The position numbers and the translations under genes were made by a program. From contig JALUZQ010000011.1 in the NCBI GenBank assembly GCA_027011725.1, positions 1 through 14,111 of the forward strand: 14,111 bases of DNA, given 5' to 3'. Numbering within the stretch: the first letter of the stretch is position 1; each line of letters begins with the position of its first letter. Shown piece after piece: positions 7,552 to 13,461 of this stretch. Below the pieces are notes generated by a model that saw only the letters and a program-made list of their open reading frames with translations, did not search any database and was not told the origin of the DNA. The DNA comes from Sulfurimonas sp. Lineage in GTDB: Bacteria; Campylobacterota; Campylobacteria; Campylobacterales; Sulfurimonadaceae.

Positions 7552-8994
7552 CTACTTATTTTTCTGTACTTCCTCATACTCATCAAGCATTGCGTCAAGT
7601 TCATCAAAGAGTTTGCTTGATGCTTCTTCCATTGTTACAAAGTTTTGAGTGATCTTTTTAGGATGGTCATACTTGAGCACTGTGCCGTCATGAACAAAAA
7701 GCATATTTTTAAAGACACTGTTGTGTACGGTTGCATGGTTTGGTTCCATTGCTTTAAATGATGGAGTTTTTCCAAAACGCTCTGCACCCGGACCTTGGTA
7801 CCATTTACCAAGACGGCAGTTGTAGTGGTCTGGGAAATTTGCCTGCTTATTCATAGACAAGACAGCTGAGTAAGCAGTTGATTTAAAGAGAATATGATCG
7901 ACTTTTACCAGTGTTGTAAAGAGACGATTTTGTAGTCTGATGGCAACTGTGTGAGAGCCTTTTGCCAAAGAGTTCAGCTCTGTAAAGGCATTTTCAAATT
8001 CATCTATGGCAGCATTGGACTCTTGTGCAATGTCACTGATTTCATCAGAGTTTCCACGCATATCGTTTGCTTCTTGTTGAAGGGTTGAGATGGTTATTTC
8101 TATTTCATTCGTTGCTTTTTGGGTACGTTCTGCAAGTTTACGTACTTCATCAGCAACTACGGCAAAGCCACGACCATGCTCACCTGCACGTGCTGCCTCT
8201 ATGGCTGCGTTTAGTGCAAGAAGGTTTGTCTGGTCTGCAATGTCTTTAATGAGCCCTATAACCTCTGAGATCTCGCGAGAACGGCTCTCAAGACTGACTA
8301 TGCCCTCATGTGAAGAGCTAATGAGCTCCACAAGAGTCGAGAGCTTTTGCGTGATATCTACAACACTAGAGAGATTCTCAGCCGCTTGGTCCGCTGTTTT
8401 TTCAGAGACATCGACAATGTTTTCAGCGTCATCAGAGGCTTGAAGCAGGTCGTTTTGAATGATGCCAAGTCCACGGGCAACTCCACCTCCAAGACGTGTA
8501 AACTCATGAGAGAGTTCGCCGAGCATTTTTGTCTCATAACCGCTGGCGATAGAATCGATAGCCTCATTGATTTTTGAAGCGGTATAGTTATAGATACCGT
8601 GAAGACCTTGAGGGAAAGCGATTCTGTATGTTTTTCCATTTGATGCAGCTTCGATGGTCGTCGCAGCATCACGCATAAAGGCTTCTGTCTGGTCAAGCAT
8701 GTTGTTGATAGACCACGCAAACTCTGATATGTCTGAGCCATCTTCCGGAATGTGTGTGACACGTCCTTCAAGATTTCCTTTAGAGGCTGCATCGACAACA
8801 CCTTTCATGTTTTGTATCAACTCTGATGAGTTGTCACTTCCAGCAGGTATGAAGAGTGATATGAGCAGTGTCATGATGAGAATGATAGCAAGGATATAAC
8901 TTGCACTAACAAGTGCATATATGGCCGTGCCTAGCAGTACTACTACAAGGAGAAGTGTTTGTTTATTTTTGAATAGAGATGATAAATTCATCAT
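7552..8994 (-). CDS. Membrane-anchored chemoreceptor with HAMP, signalling hairpin and C-terminal CZB domain (CetA-like)
   Basis: 480 residues from the ATG at 8994. Two hydrophobic segments (about 13-31 and 33-50) are separated by almost no periplasmic loop. A HAMP-like region follows (about 53-105), then a methyl-accepting hairpin with the conserved tip [20 protein letters not shown] (252-271) and [19 protein letters not shown] (274-292). A CZB domain has ligands His367 (VDH), Cys393 in CRLGKWY, and His420/His424 (HATVH). With no periplasmic sensor domain it must take its input from inside the cell, as Aer and Campylobacter CetA do. The adjacent PAS protein is the obvious partner. The start at 8994 is favoured by AAGGAG spaced 6 nt upstream; an ATG at 9024 would place that ribosome site inside the gene. 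It overlaps the PAS gene by 32 nt. It ends in TAG about 100 nt before a terminator. Confidence 0.88.
   Translation of the reverse strand: MMNLSSLFKNKQTLLLVVVLLGTAIYALVSASYILAIILIMTLLISLFIPAGSDNSSELIQNMKGVVDAASKGNLEGRVTHIPEDGSDISEFAWSINNMLDQTEAFMRDAATTIEAASNGKTYRIAFPQGLHGIYNYTASKINEAIDSIASGYETKMLGELSHEFTRLGGGVARGLGIIQNDLLQASDDAENIVDVSEKTADQAAENLSSVVDITQKLSTLVELISSSHEGIVSLESRSREISEVIGLIKDIADQTNLLALNAAIEAARAGEHGRGFAVVADEVRKLAERTQKATNEIEITISTLQQEANDMRGNSDEISDIAQESNAAIDEFENAFTELNSLAKGSHTVAIRLQNRLFTTLVKVDHILFKSTAYSAVLSMNKQANFPDHYNCRLGKWYQGPGAERFGKTPSFKAMEPNHATVHNSVFKNMLFVHDGTVLKYDHPKKITQNFVTMEEASSKLFDELDAMLDEYEEVQKNK
8204..8237 (+). repeat. 34-bp identical block shared by the two chemoreceptor genes (copy 2)
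   Basis: Second copy of the block at 2736-2769, in the same orientation about 5.5 kb away, within the membrane-anchored CZB receptor. Recombination between these direct repeats would delete the lapG/lapD and radical SAM genes and fuse the two receptors. Confidence 0.7.
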
Positions 8995-9448
8995 ATGAGA
9001 CTCCTTCTTTGTGTAGTAGATCATTTAAAACTTTTTCTCCGGCTGCGATCCCGCCGCTGCGCTCTGCTTGAAGCATCTCGGCATAGAGAGGTTTTATTAG
9101 CTCGAGTGCAGAGGCTTTTGGTTTTCGTCTCACTGAGTAGTATCCGACAATATTACCATTAGCATCAACGGAAGCAGTAACATTTGCAATGACCCAGTAT
9201 CCGTTGCCATTTTTTGTTTTGTTGATAACGTAGGCGAAGATCTCCTCTTTATTTTGAATGCGATCCCAAAGGAGTTTAAAAACAGTTTTTGGCATATCGG
9301 GATGGCGGACTATGTTGTGGGGTTTTCCCAGAAGTTCACTCTCTGTATATTCTGCCATCGTCATAAAAATCTCATTAACGTATGTCAGCCGACCTTTCGT
9401 ATCTGTTTTTGATACGATAAAGTCATCTTCTTTCATCTCTAATAACAT
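8963..9448 (-). CDS. Single-domain Aer-type PAS redox sensor (CetB-like)
   Basis: 161 residues, soluble. Residues about 8-108 form a PAS fold close to the sensor of E. coli Aer: [19 protein letters not shown], then [14 protein letters not shown] with Arg48, His49 and Asp51, matching Aer residues needed for FAD binding, and [11 protein letters not shown]. The Aer tryptophan (W79) position reads Ile70-Phe71. The C-terminal 50 residues are helical and may dock on a receptor. In Campylobacter, CetB is such a free PAS protein that passes a redox signal to the receptor CetA; here a CetA-like receptor follows directly with 32 nt overlap, supporting the same split aerotaxis design. I chose the ATG at 9448: an AAAGGAAA ribosome site lies upstream of it, and the PAS domain starts soon after. 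The longer frame from 9490 would add a non-PAS-like 14 residues. Confidence 0.87.
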   Translation of the reverse strand: MLLEMKEDDFIVSKTDTKGRLTYVNEIFMTMAEYTESELLGKPHNIVRHPDMPKTVFKLLWDRIQNKEEIFAYVINKTKNGNGYWVIANVTASVDANGNIVGYYSVRRKPKASALELIKPLYAEMLQAERSGGIAAGEKVLNDLLHKEGVSYDEFIISIQK

Positions 9449-9522
9449 TAGATGTTTCCTTTCAAAAAAATAATGTAAAGATATTAACATAAATCTTTAT
9501 AAAAAATGCTATATTTGCGTTT
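9449..9522. promoter_or_regulatory. Divergent promoter region between PAS gene and MFS transporter
   Basis: 74 nt of AT-rich DNA between oppositely oriented starts. On plus, TATATT (9510-9515) ends 7 nt before the transporter ATG, which has no ribosome site. On minus, the PAS gene has an AAAGGAAA ribosome site and AT-rich -10-like sequence such as TACATTATT farther upstream. Because both genes must start here, at least one promoter per strand is expected; the exact boxes are tentative. Confidence 0.45.
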
Positions 9523-10644
9523 ATGTTTAAATTATTGTCGTTTTTTTATTATTTTTATTTCTCTATTGTCGGAATCTACATTATATTTTTACCAAAAGTG
9601 CTCAGCGAAGTAGGGTACAGTGCAAGTGAGATAGGTATCATTTTCGCTGCTTCTCCTTTGGTGCGTTTTGTCTTGCCATTTTTATTTATGCGTGGGCTGC
9701 ATTTGAGTGCAAATATATTTAAAAGTTCACTTGTGCTCATAGTACTGAGTGCCTTTTCTTTTTACTTTTCACTGGAAAACTTTTGGATGCTGCTGTTTTC
9801 AAATGTCGCGATGGGTGTTGGGATGAGCTTGGTTTTGCCTTATGTGGAGACTATTGCCTTACACTCCATAGGAAAAGAGCGCTATGGAAAGTCTAGGCTT
9901 TATGGTTCACTTGGCTTCATTCTTGTGGCACTTGTGTTGGTAAAGTTTTTAAGTTCTGCCTACGTTGCGTTTGACTTTTTACTCGCACTGACGTTCATCA
10001 CGGCACTCGTTGCGTTTAGAGTGCAGCAACTCTCACAAAAAGAGGAAAATGGTGTTGATGAAAAACTCTCAAACGACATCCATCTTTTGCAAGATTGGCA
10101 GCTTTGGGCTGGTTTGGTACTGATGCAGATGAGTTTTGGAGCATTTTACAACTTCTTTACCATTTATGAGACAGATCATGGCATCTCTTTAGATATGACG
10201 GTCTATTTGTGGAGTTTTGGAGTCTTTATTGAAGTGATTATGTTCTTTTTTCAAGGCAAGTTGCTGCACTTTGACCTTTTAACTATTGTGCGTTTTACCA
10301 TACTTGCCACAACACTGCGTTGGTTTTTGGTCTTTGTCTATCCGACTGATCTTGTCGTGCTCTTTTTTGCGCAGTCGCTTCATGCACTGAGTTTTGCTCT
10401 TTTTCACTCTGCGGCCATTAGCTACCTTTTTCATTTGTATAAAAATAAGTCACTTGCACAGCAGCTCTTTTCGGGTATGGGGTATGGTTTGGGAGGTTTA
10501 AGTGGTGCGATGCTTTCGGGATATATTTATGAATACTATCCGAAGTATTTGTTTTTGAGTTCAAGTGTTATTGCGTTTGGGGCGTTTGTGTTTATAAGTT
10601 TGTGGAGTAAAAGGGTGAAAAAGGAGGGTGTGATTATGGACTAG
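9523..10644 (+). CDS. MFS transporter, HcaT/MFS_1-like family
   Basis: 373 residues and almost wholly hydrophobic, with about 12 predicted membrane helices. This is the short length typical of the HcaT-like (3-phenylpropionate transporter type) and nucleoside:H+ symporter-like branch of the major facilitator superfamily. The segment ERYGKSRLYGSLGFILVALVL, between about residues 121 and 141, is the hallmark loop of this branch (R-YG-R-GS-GF). The central charged loop (about 167-190, QKEENGVDEKLSND) separates the two halves. The substrate cannot be told from sequence. It is divergent from the PAS gene, has no Shine-Dalgarno, and has a -10-like TATATT 7 nt before the ATG, suggesting a leaderless transcript. 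The stop codon overlaps that of the convergent DUF481 gene inside a perfect palindrome. Confidence 0.85.
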   Translation: MFKLLSFFYYFYFSIVGIYIIFLPKVLSEVGYSASEIGIIFAASPLVRFVLPFLFMRGLHLSANIFKSSLVLIVLSAFSFYFSLENFWMLLFSNVAMGVGMSLVLPYVETIALHSIGKERYGKSRLYGSLGFILVALVLVKFLSSAYVAFDFLLALTFITALVAFRVQQLSQKEENGVDEKLSNDIHLLQDWQLWAGLVLMQMSFGAFYNFFTIYETDHGISLDMTVYLWSFGVFIEVIMFFFQGKLLHFDLLTIVRFTILATTLRWFLVFVYPTDLVVLFFAQSLHALSFALFHSAAISYLFHLYKNKSLAQQLFSGMGYGLGGLSGAMLSGYIYEYYPKYLFLSSSVIAFGAFVFISLWSKRVKKEGVIMD

Positions 10645-10657
10645 TAGTCCATAATCA
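10631..10657. repeat. 27-nt perfect palindrome spanning two convergent stop codons
   Basis: TGATTATGGACTA (10631-10643), a central G, then TAGTCCATAATCA (10645-10657). The two genes end head-on here: plus TAG at 10642-10644 and minus TAG at 10643-10641. As RNA it would form a 12-bp stem with a 3-nt loop from either strand. No U tract follows directly (on minus a TTTTT lies about 9 nt later), so it may be a stability or weak termination hairpin. Confidence 0.85.
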
Positions 10658-11378
10658 AGTTTGCCGTTAATGTTGTATCTTTGTTTTCTAAACCAGGAAG
10701 CGGTTTATTTACATAGTCGATTTTATAGCTGATACCTGCTGAAAAGATGTCAGATATCTTTGTAGTAAAGGCTGTTTTTGATGTAGCGAAGTAATTTTCA
10801 GAGTCTTCAAGATCTCCTCTAAGTCCTAACTCTTGTGTAAATTTTAGGTTATTGACAATATTCCAGTTATAAACACCTTGTGCTCTATACCCTGTATAAT
10901 CATTTGTATCGTCACCATTTGCAGCCGGTAGATGGTAATCATCTTTAGAGTAGAGGATGTTGGCTGTAAGACTCAAATCATGTTTGTCGTTTTTTATAGC
11001 CTGGTATTTCGCACCCGGACCCGTGTAGAATTGGGAATCAAAGCCTGAATAGATGTCAGATTTATACCCTATGAGGTAGTTAAATGCAAAAGTCTTTGTA
11101 AATGAGTAGTCATAGTTACCCTCAATAAGGTACTTTTTCTTGTTCTCTTTATCATCTGCGCTTCCGTATTGTCCATCAAGCTTGAGGCTTGTTTGGTGTT
11201 TTCCCCATGCTTTTTTTGCATTTGCATCGAGGTTGAAAGTTTTTGTTTTTGTATTACCGTCTGTTTGGATGTAACCGAGTTCTGTATGTGTGACGAGTAC
11301 GTCAGGGTTCTTGTCTGCTGCTTGTGCGCTTAGCGCTAATGTTGTGAGTGCTGCTGCACTGAGTAATATTTTTTTCAT
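10641..11378 (-). CDS. DUF481 (YdiY-type) outer-membrane beta-barrel protein
   Basis: 245 residues. A clear signal peptide (MKKILLSAAALTTLALSAQA, cleaved before ADK) is followed by alternating amphipathic strands throughout, ending in an aromatic residue (LIMDY) as outer-membrane barrels usually do. The HTELGYIQTDGNTKTKTFNLD opening with its TxGNT pattern and the repeated K-Y-L-EGNYDYSFT strands are typical of DUF481, whose founding member is annotated as salt-induced outer-membrane protein YdiY; its role is not established. A good AAGGAG ribosome site sits 8 nt before the ATG. It follows mscS with a 26-nt gap on the same strand, so the pair may be co-expressed. An osmotic-stress link is attractive but only inferred. 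The 3' end converges on the MFS gene. Confidence 0.85.
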   Translation of the reverse strand: MKKILLSAAALTTLALSAQAADKNPDVLVTHTELGYIQTDGNTKTKTFNLDANAKKAWGKHQTSLKLDGQYGSADDKENKKKYLIEGNYDYSFTKTFAFNYLIGYKSDIYSGFDSQFYTGPGAKYQAIKNDKHDLSLTANILYSKDDYHLPAANGDDTNDYTGYRAQGVYNWNIVNNLKFTQELGLRGDLEDSENYFATSKTAFTTKISDIFSAGISYKIDYVNKPLPGLENKDTTLTANLIMDY

Positions 11379-11404
11379 ATATTTTTCTCCTTTTGTTTGT
11401 AAGT

Positions 11405-12229
11405 TTAATTTTCTTTGTCTGTATGAATATCCATTTGAGGATACGGAATAGAAATACCTTTTTCATCAAATGTCAGTTTCACAGTTTCAAGCATATCAAA
11501 ATAGACGCCCCAGTAGTCATCGGTAAGTGTCCATGCCCGTACTACAAAGTTTACGCTGCTGTCTGCAAGTTCGCTGACCGCTACGAAAGGCTCTGGCTCA
11601 CTGAGAATGCGTTTGTCTGCTTTGACGATCTCCATAAGCGTCTCTTTTGCAAGTTTGAGGTCATCATCGTAACCTATGCCAAAGACATGGTCGACCCTGC
11701 GTTGTTCTCTGTTTGAGAAGTTGGTGATGTTGCTACCGATGATGGAGGAGTTTGGCACAATGACCACACGCTTGTCAACAGGTGTGATGATGGTAGAGAA
11801 GAGGTTGATGTCTGTCACCTCTCCGGTTACGCCGCCTGTCTCGATGACATCTCCGACCTTAAAGGGACGAAAGAGTATGATAAGCACTGCCGCACCGATG
11901 TTGGAAAATGAGCCTTGCAGGGCAAGACCAATAGCCAAAGTGGCTGCACCAAATACTGCTACAAATGAAGTCGTGTTGACTCCGAGCTGGTTGAGTGCTG
12001 CGATGACTACCATCAACAGCAGTGTAAAGTAGATAATACTCTCACTGAACTCGACAAGTGTTTTGTCTATCTTTGCTTTGTGCATCATTTGTTTGATAAA
12101 GGCGGTAAGCTTTTTTGCTACCCATTTACCAACGAGGAAAATAATGAGCGCAGCGATGATCTTGAGACCATATTCGCTTGCGTACATTACAGCTAAATCT
12201 GTGTATTTTTGGATGTCAATATTTTCCAT
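11405..12229 (-). CDS. mscS: Small-conductance mechanosensitive channel MscS
   Basis: 274 residues, close to E. coli MscS (286). It forms a homoheptameric inner-membrane channel that opens under membrane tension to release solutes during osmotic downshock. Three helices are visible: TM1 about 21-38, TM2 about 63-83, and the Gly/Ala-patterned pore helix TM3 about 87-121 (FGAATLAIGLALQGSFSN, then IGAAVLIILFRPF). Then come the beta domain with GDVIETGGVTGEVTDINLFST and VIVPNSSIIGSNITNFS, and the alpha/beta cytoplasmic domain ending in FDEKGISIPYPQMDIHT. All hallmarks are intact. The start at 12229 has a GAGG ribosome site 7 nt upstream. The DUF481 outer-membrane gene follows on the same strand. 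Confidence 0.95.
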   Translation of the reverse strand: MENIDIQKYTDLAVMYASEYGLKIIAALIIFLVGKWVAKKLTAFIKQMMHKAKIDKTLVEFSESIIYFTLLLMVVIAALNQLGVNTTSFVAVFGAATLAIGLALQGSFSNIGAAVLIILFRPFKVGDVIETGGVTGEVTDINLFSTIITPVDKRVVIVPNSSIIGSNITNFSNREQRRVDHVFGIGYDDDLKLAKETLMEIVKADKRILSEPEPFVAVSELADSSVNFVVRAWTLTDDYWGVYFDMLETVKLTFDEKGISIPYPQMDIHTDKEN

Positions 12230-12273
12230 GGGAATGCCTCTTGTTGTGATACCGGATATAATAACAAGAAATA

Positions 12274-12279
12274 ATTATA
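12274..12279 (-). promoter_or_regulatory. Candidate -10 box for mscS
   Basis: TATAAT on the minus strand, about 44 nt before the mscS ATG in the 50-nt gap after the DUF309 gene. This is a normal distance for a leader that also carries the GAGG ribosome site. No clear -35 is seen. Confidence 0.35.
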
Positions 12280-12609
12280 TTACAAATTATTTGATGAGCT
12301 TTTATGTACTTCCTCGACGAATCGTGTAAGTTTGTAATACTCATTGAGGTATTTTGAATCTGTTTTAAACAGTTCTTGTCGGTACTTGAGGTAATTTGTC
12401 CATACTTTTTTACTTTGCGGCAAACGCCCGCGTTTACGAAGTTCAAAACTTACCGCTGCGTTTATGAAACCTTTGAGAAGTTTTATCTCCGAGTTCTCTT
12501 CAAAACGACGGGGAAACCAGAGTGCTTCAAGTGCTTCATGGGCATCATAGTAACGCTCCTCTTTGAGACAGAGTATGTACTCTTGTATCTGTTTAGCTGT
12601 CATTTTCAT
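12280..12609 (-). CDS. DUF309 domain protein
   Basis: 109 residues from the ATG at 12609. It matches the small all-helical DUF309 family of unknown function: DAHEALEALWFPRR (about 22-35) corresponds to the HE-LE-LW signature, and LLKGFINAAVSFELRKRG (about 44-61) to the second conserved helix. The frame stays open upstream to 12747, but that part lies inside the rhodanese gene and reads like an antisense-frame artefact (SerArgLys-rich), so I place the start at 12609; an ATG at 12603 is equally possible. Neither has a clear ribosome site, and the start lies 17 nt inside the preceding gene, implying translational coupling to the rhodanese-like protein. Its stop is followed by a 50-nt gap and mscS. 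Confidence 0.78.
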   Translation of the reverse strand: MKMTAKQIQEYILCLKEERYYDAHEALEALWFPRRFEENSEIKLLKGFINAAVSFELRKRGRLPQSKKVWTNYLKYRQELFKTDSKYLNEYYKLTRFVEEVHKSSSNNL

Positions 12610-12913
12610 CCAATAGTTGCATATTCTTTCGCCAGTATCCTCTTCCGCCTTTGAGTGAAACGCAGTGATGCTTGGGAAACTTCTCTTTGTACTCTTTAAG
12701 TCTCTCAAGCGTTGCTTTTCCTGTGTCACAGTAGAAAACAAAGACACTTCCCTCTGGGTAGTTTTTTAATTCATACGGATTGTACGTTACAGTCTCAGCT
12801 TTTTCGATAGGGGAGAGAATGGTGTCAACCAAAACAACATCCACACCCTTTGCTTCTAATCTTTTTTTATTTTCTAAGAACTCTTTTTGAGTCCATTCGT
12901 TTGGGTAATTCAT
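12593..12913 (-). CDS. Rhodanese-like domain protein (single domain)
   Basis: 106 residues, soluble. The segment YPEGSVFVFYCDTGKATLERLKEY carries the rhodanese active-site loop, with Cys62 in CDTGKAT (pattern C-x-x-G-x-x-T), followed by the second conserved strand HHCVSLKGGRGYWRKN. The preceding VDVVLVDTILSPIEKAETVTYNP is the usual D-R-x-x-x-E-type edge in degraded form. Such proteins carry persulfide sulfur or act as sulfur relays; the acceptor is unknown. I chose the ATG at 12913 rather than 12994 because the region in between codes, in another frame, for the end of the HEPN remnant. That remnant stops one base before this ATG. An AAGGAA lies upstream at a long spacing. The DUF309 gene overlaps the end by 17 nt. 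Confidence 0.8.
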   Translation of the reverse strand: MNYPNEWTQKEFLENKKRLEAKGVDVVLVDTILSPIEKAETVTYNPYELKNYPEGSVFVFYCDTGKATLERLKEYKEKFPKHHCVSLKGGRGYWRKNMQLLDENDS

Positions 12914-12914
12914 A

Positions 12915-13102
12915 CTAAAACTTTTTTCCTTCAATGATACGCGTACACTGCTCTTTGAACTTAGGTAAGCCATTTCGAATAATCCATTCAACAATAGCTA
13001 AGTTCACGCCCTCATAATACTTCCACTTTTTTTAACTATTTGTTCTATATAGTCAATCTTCTCTAAAATGAGATAGATTTTGCTAATGGACTCTTTAGAC
13101 AT
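12915..13102 (-). pseudogene. Broken HEPN (HepT/DUF86-like) toxin remnant
   Basis: The first frame from ATG 13102 reads MSKESISKIYLILEKIDYIEQIVKK, which resembles the first helix of HEPN toxins, then hits TGA at 13006-13004 after 32 residues. In the -1 frame, entered at a run of seven A (T7 on plus, about 13026-13032), reading continues as KKWKYYEGVNLAIVEWII then RNGLPKFKEQCTRIIEGKKF and stops at 12917-12915. That second part matches the C-terminal helix of HEPN toxins, just after the catalytic RX4-6H motif. An intact HEPN protein is about 110-140 residues; joined, these pieces give only about 62, so the centre, including the RNase motif, is missing. The start overlaps the MNT antitoxin stop by 8 nt, the normal order of an MNT-HEPN operon. 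I infer internal deletion plus frameshift. Confidence 0.7.
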
Positions 13103-13403
13103 AAATAGCTCTGTCAATAATAAATTTTTTACCGGTACGCCCCATCCCTGTACTGTCTGCAAGGTCAACCGGCACACCGAGTGCATCGCTTAATTCAGCT
13201 TGTATCTCCCCAATACGTGCAATAGCACCAAAGCCATATTTACTGGCAAAGGTGGGTGTAGCCTCTACTAAAATATCTATATCACTATTATTGTCTGCCT
13301 CATCACGAGAGTATGAACCAAAGAGAGCTTTGATGAGAAACCCTTCTTTTTGATACTTACTTTTGACATTGCTAAGATAATTGAGTATATATTCTTTTTT
13401 CAT
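13095..13403 (-). CDS. MNT-type minimal nucleotidyltransferase (MntA-like antitoxin)
   Basis: 102 residues from ATG 13403 (105 if ATG 13412 is used). Polymerase-beta-like nucleotidyltransferase fold: FGSYSRDEADNNSDIDILVE (about 29-48) holds the GS-x10-D-x-D signature with both metal-binding Asp, and the later VPVDLAD gives the third acidic strand. In MntA-HepT modules this enzyme adds AMP to a tyrosine of the HEPN RNase toxin to silence it. All catalytic residues look intact although the partner toxin is broken. A TATAAT on the minus strand (13416-13411) ends 8 nt before ATG 13403 and there is no ribosome site, which favours 13403 as a leaderless start. It is divergent from the unknown gene at 13462. 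Confidence 0.83.
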   Translation of the reverse strand: MKKEYILNYLSNVKSKYQKEGFLIKALFGSYSRDEADNNSDIDILVEATPTFASKYGFGAIARIGEIQAELSDALGVPVDLADSTGMGRTGKKFIIDRAIYV

Positions 13404-13410
13404 AATAAGC

Positions 13411-13455
13411 ATTATATCATTTCCAATAAAATATGAGTAAATAATAGGTTACAAT
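13411..13455. promoter_or_regulatory. Divergent -10-like boxes between MNT gene and unknown gene
   Basis: Minus strand: TATAAT at 13416-13411, 7 nt before the MNT ATG at 13403. Plus strand: TACAAT at 13450-13455, 6 nt before ATG 13462. Neither gene has a Shine-Dalgarno sequence, so both could make leaderless transcripts. The region is short and AT-rich, so chance matches are possible. Confidence 0.4.
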
Positions 13456-13461
13456 TACGCT

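Noticed and set aside
8995..9024. Longer N-terminus for the membrane chemoreceptor from ATG 9024
   Set aside because: It would contain the AAGGAG ribosome site of the ATG at 8994 and adds ten residues unlike a membrane anchor.
12422..12435. Inverted repeat AAACGC-CC-GCGTTT
   Set aside because: Short, inside the DUF309 coding region, with a 2-nt gap that cannot form a hairpin; probably coincidental.
12610..12747. Upstream extension of the DUF309 frame
   Set aside because: It lies wholly within the rhodanese-like gene in another frame and does not resemble the family.
12914..12994. Upstream extension of the rhodanese-like frame
   Set aside because: This stretch is better explained as the C-terminal helix of the HEPN remnant in another frame.
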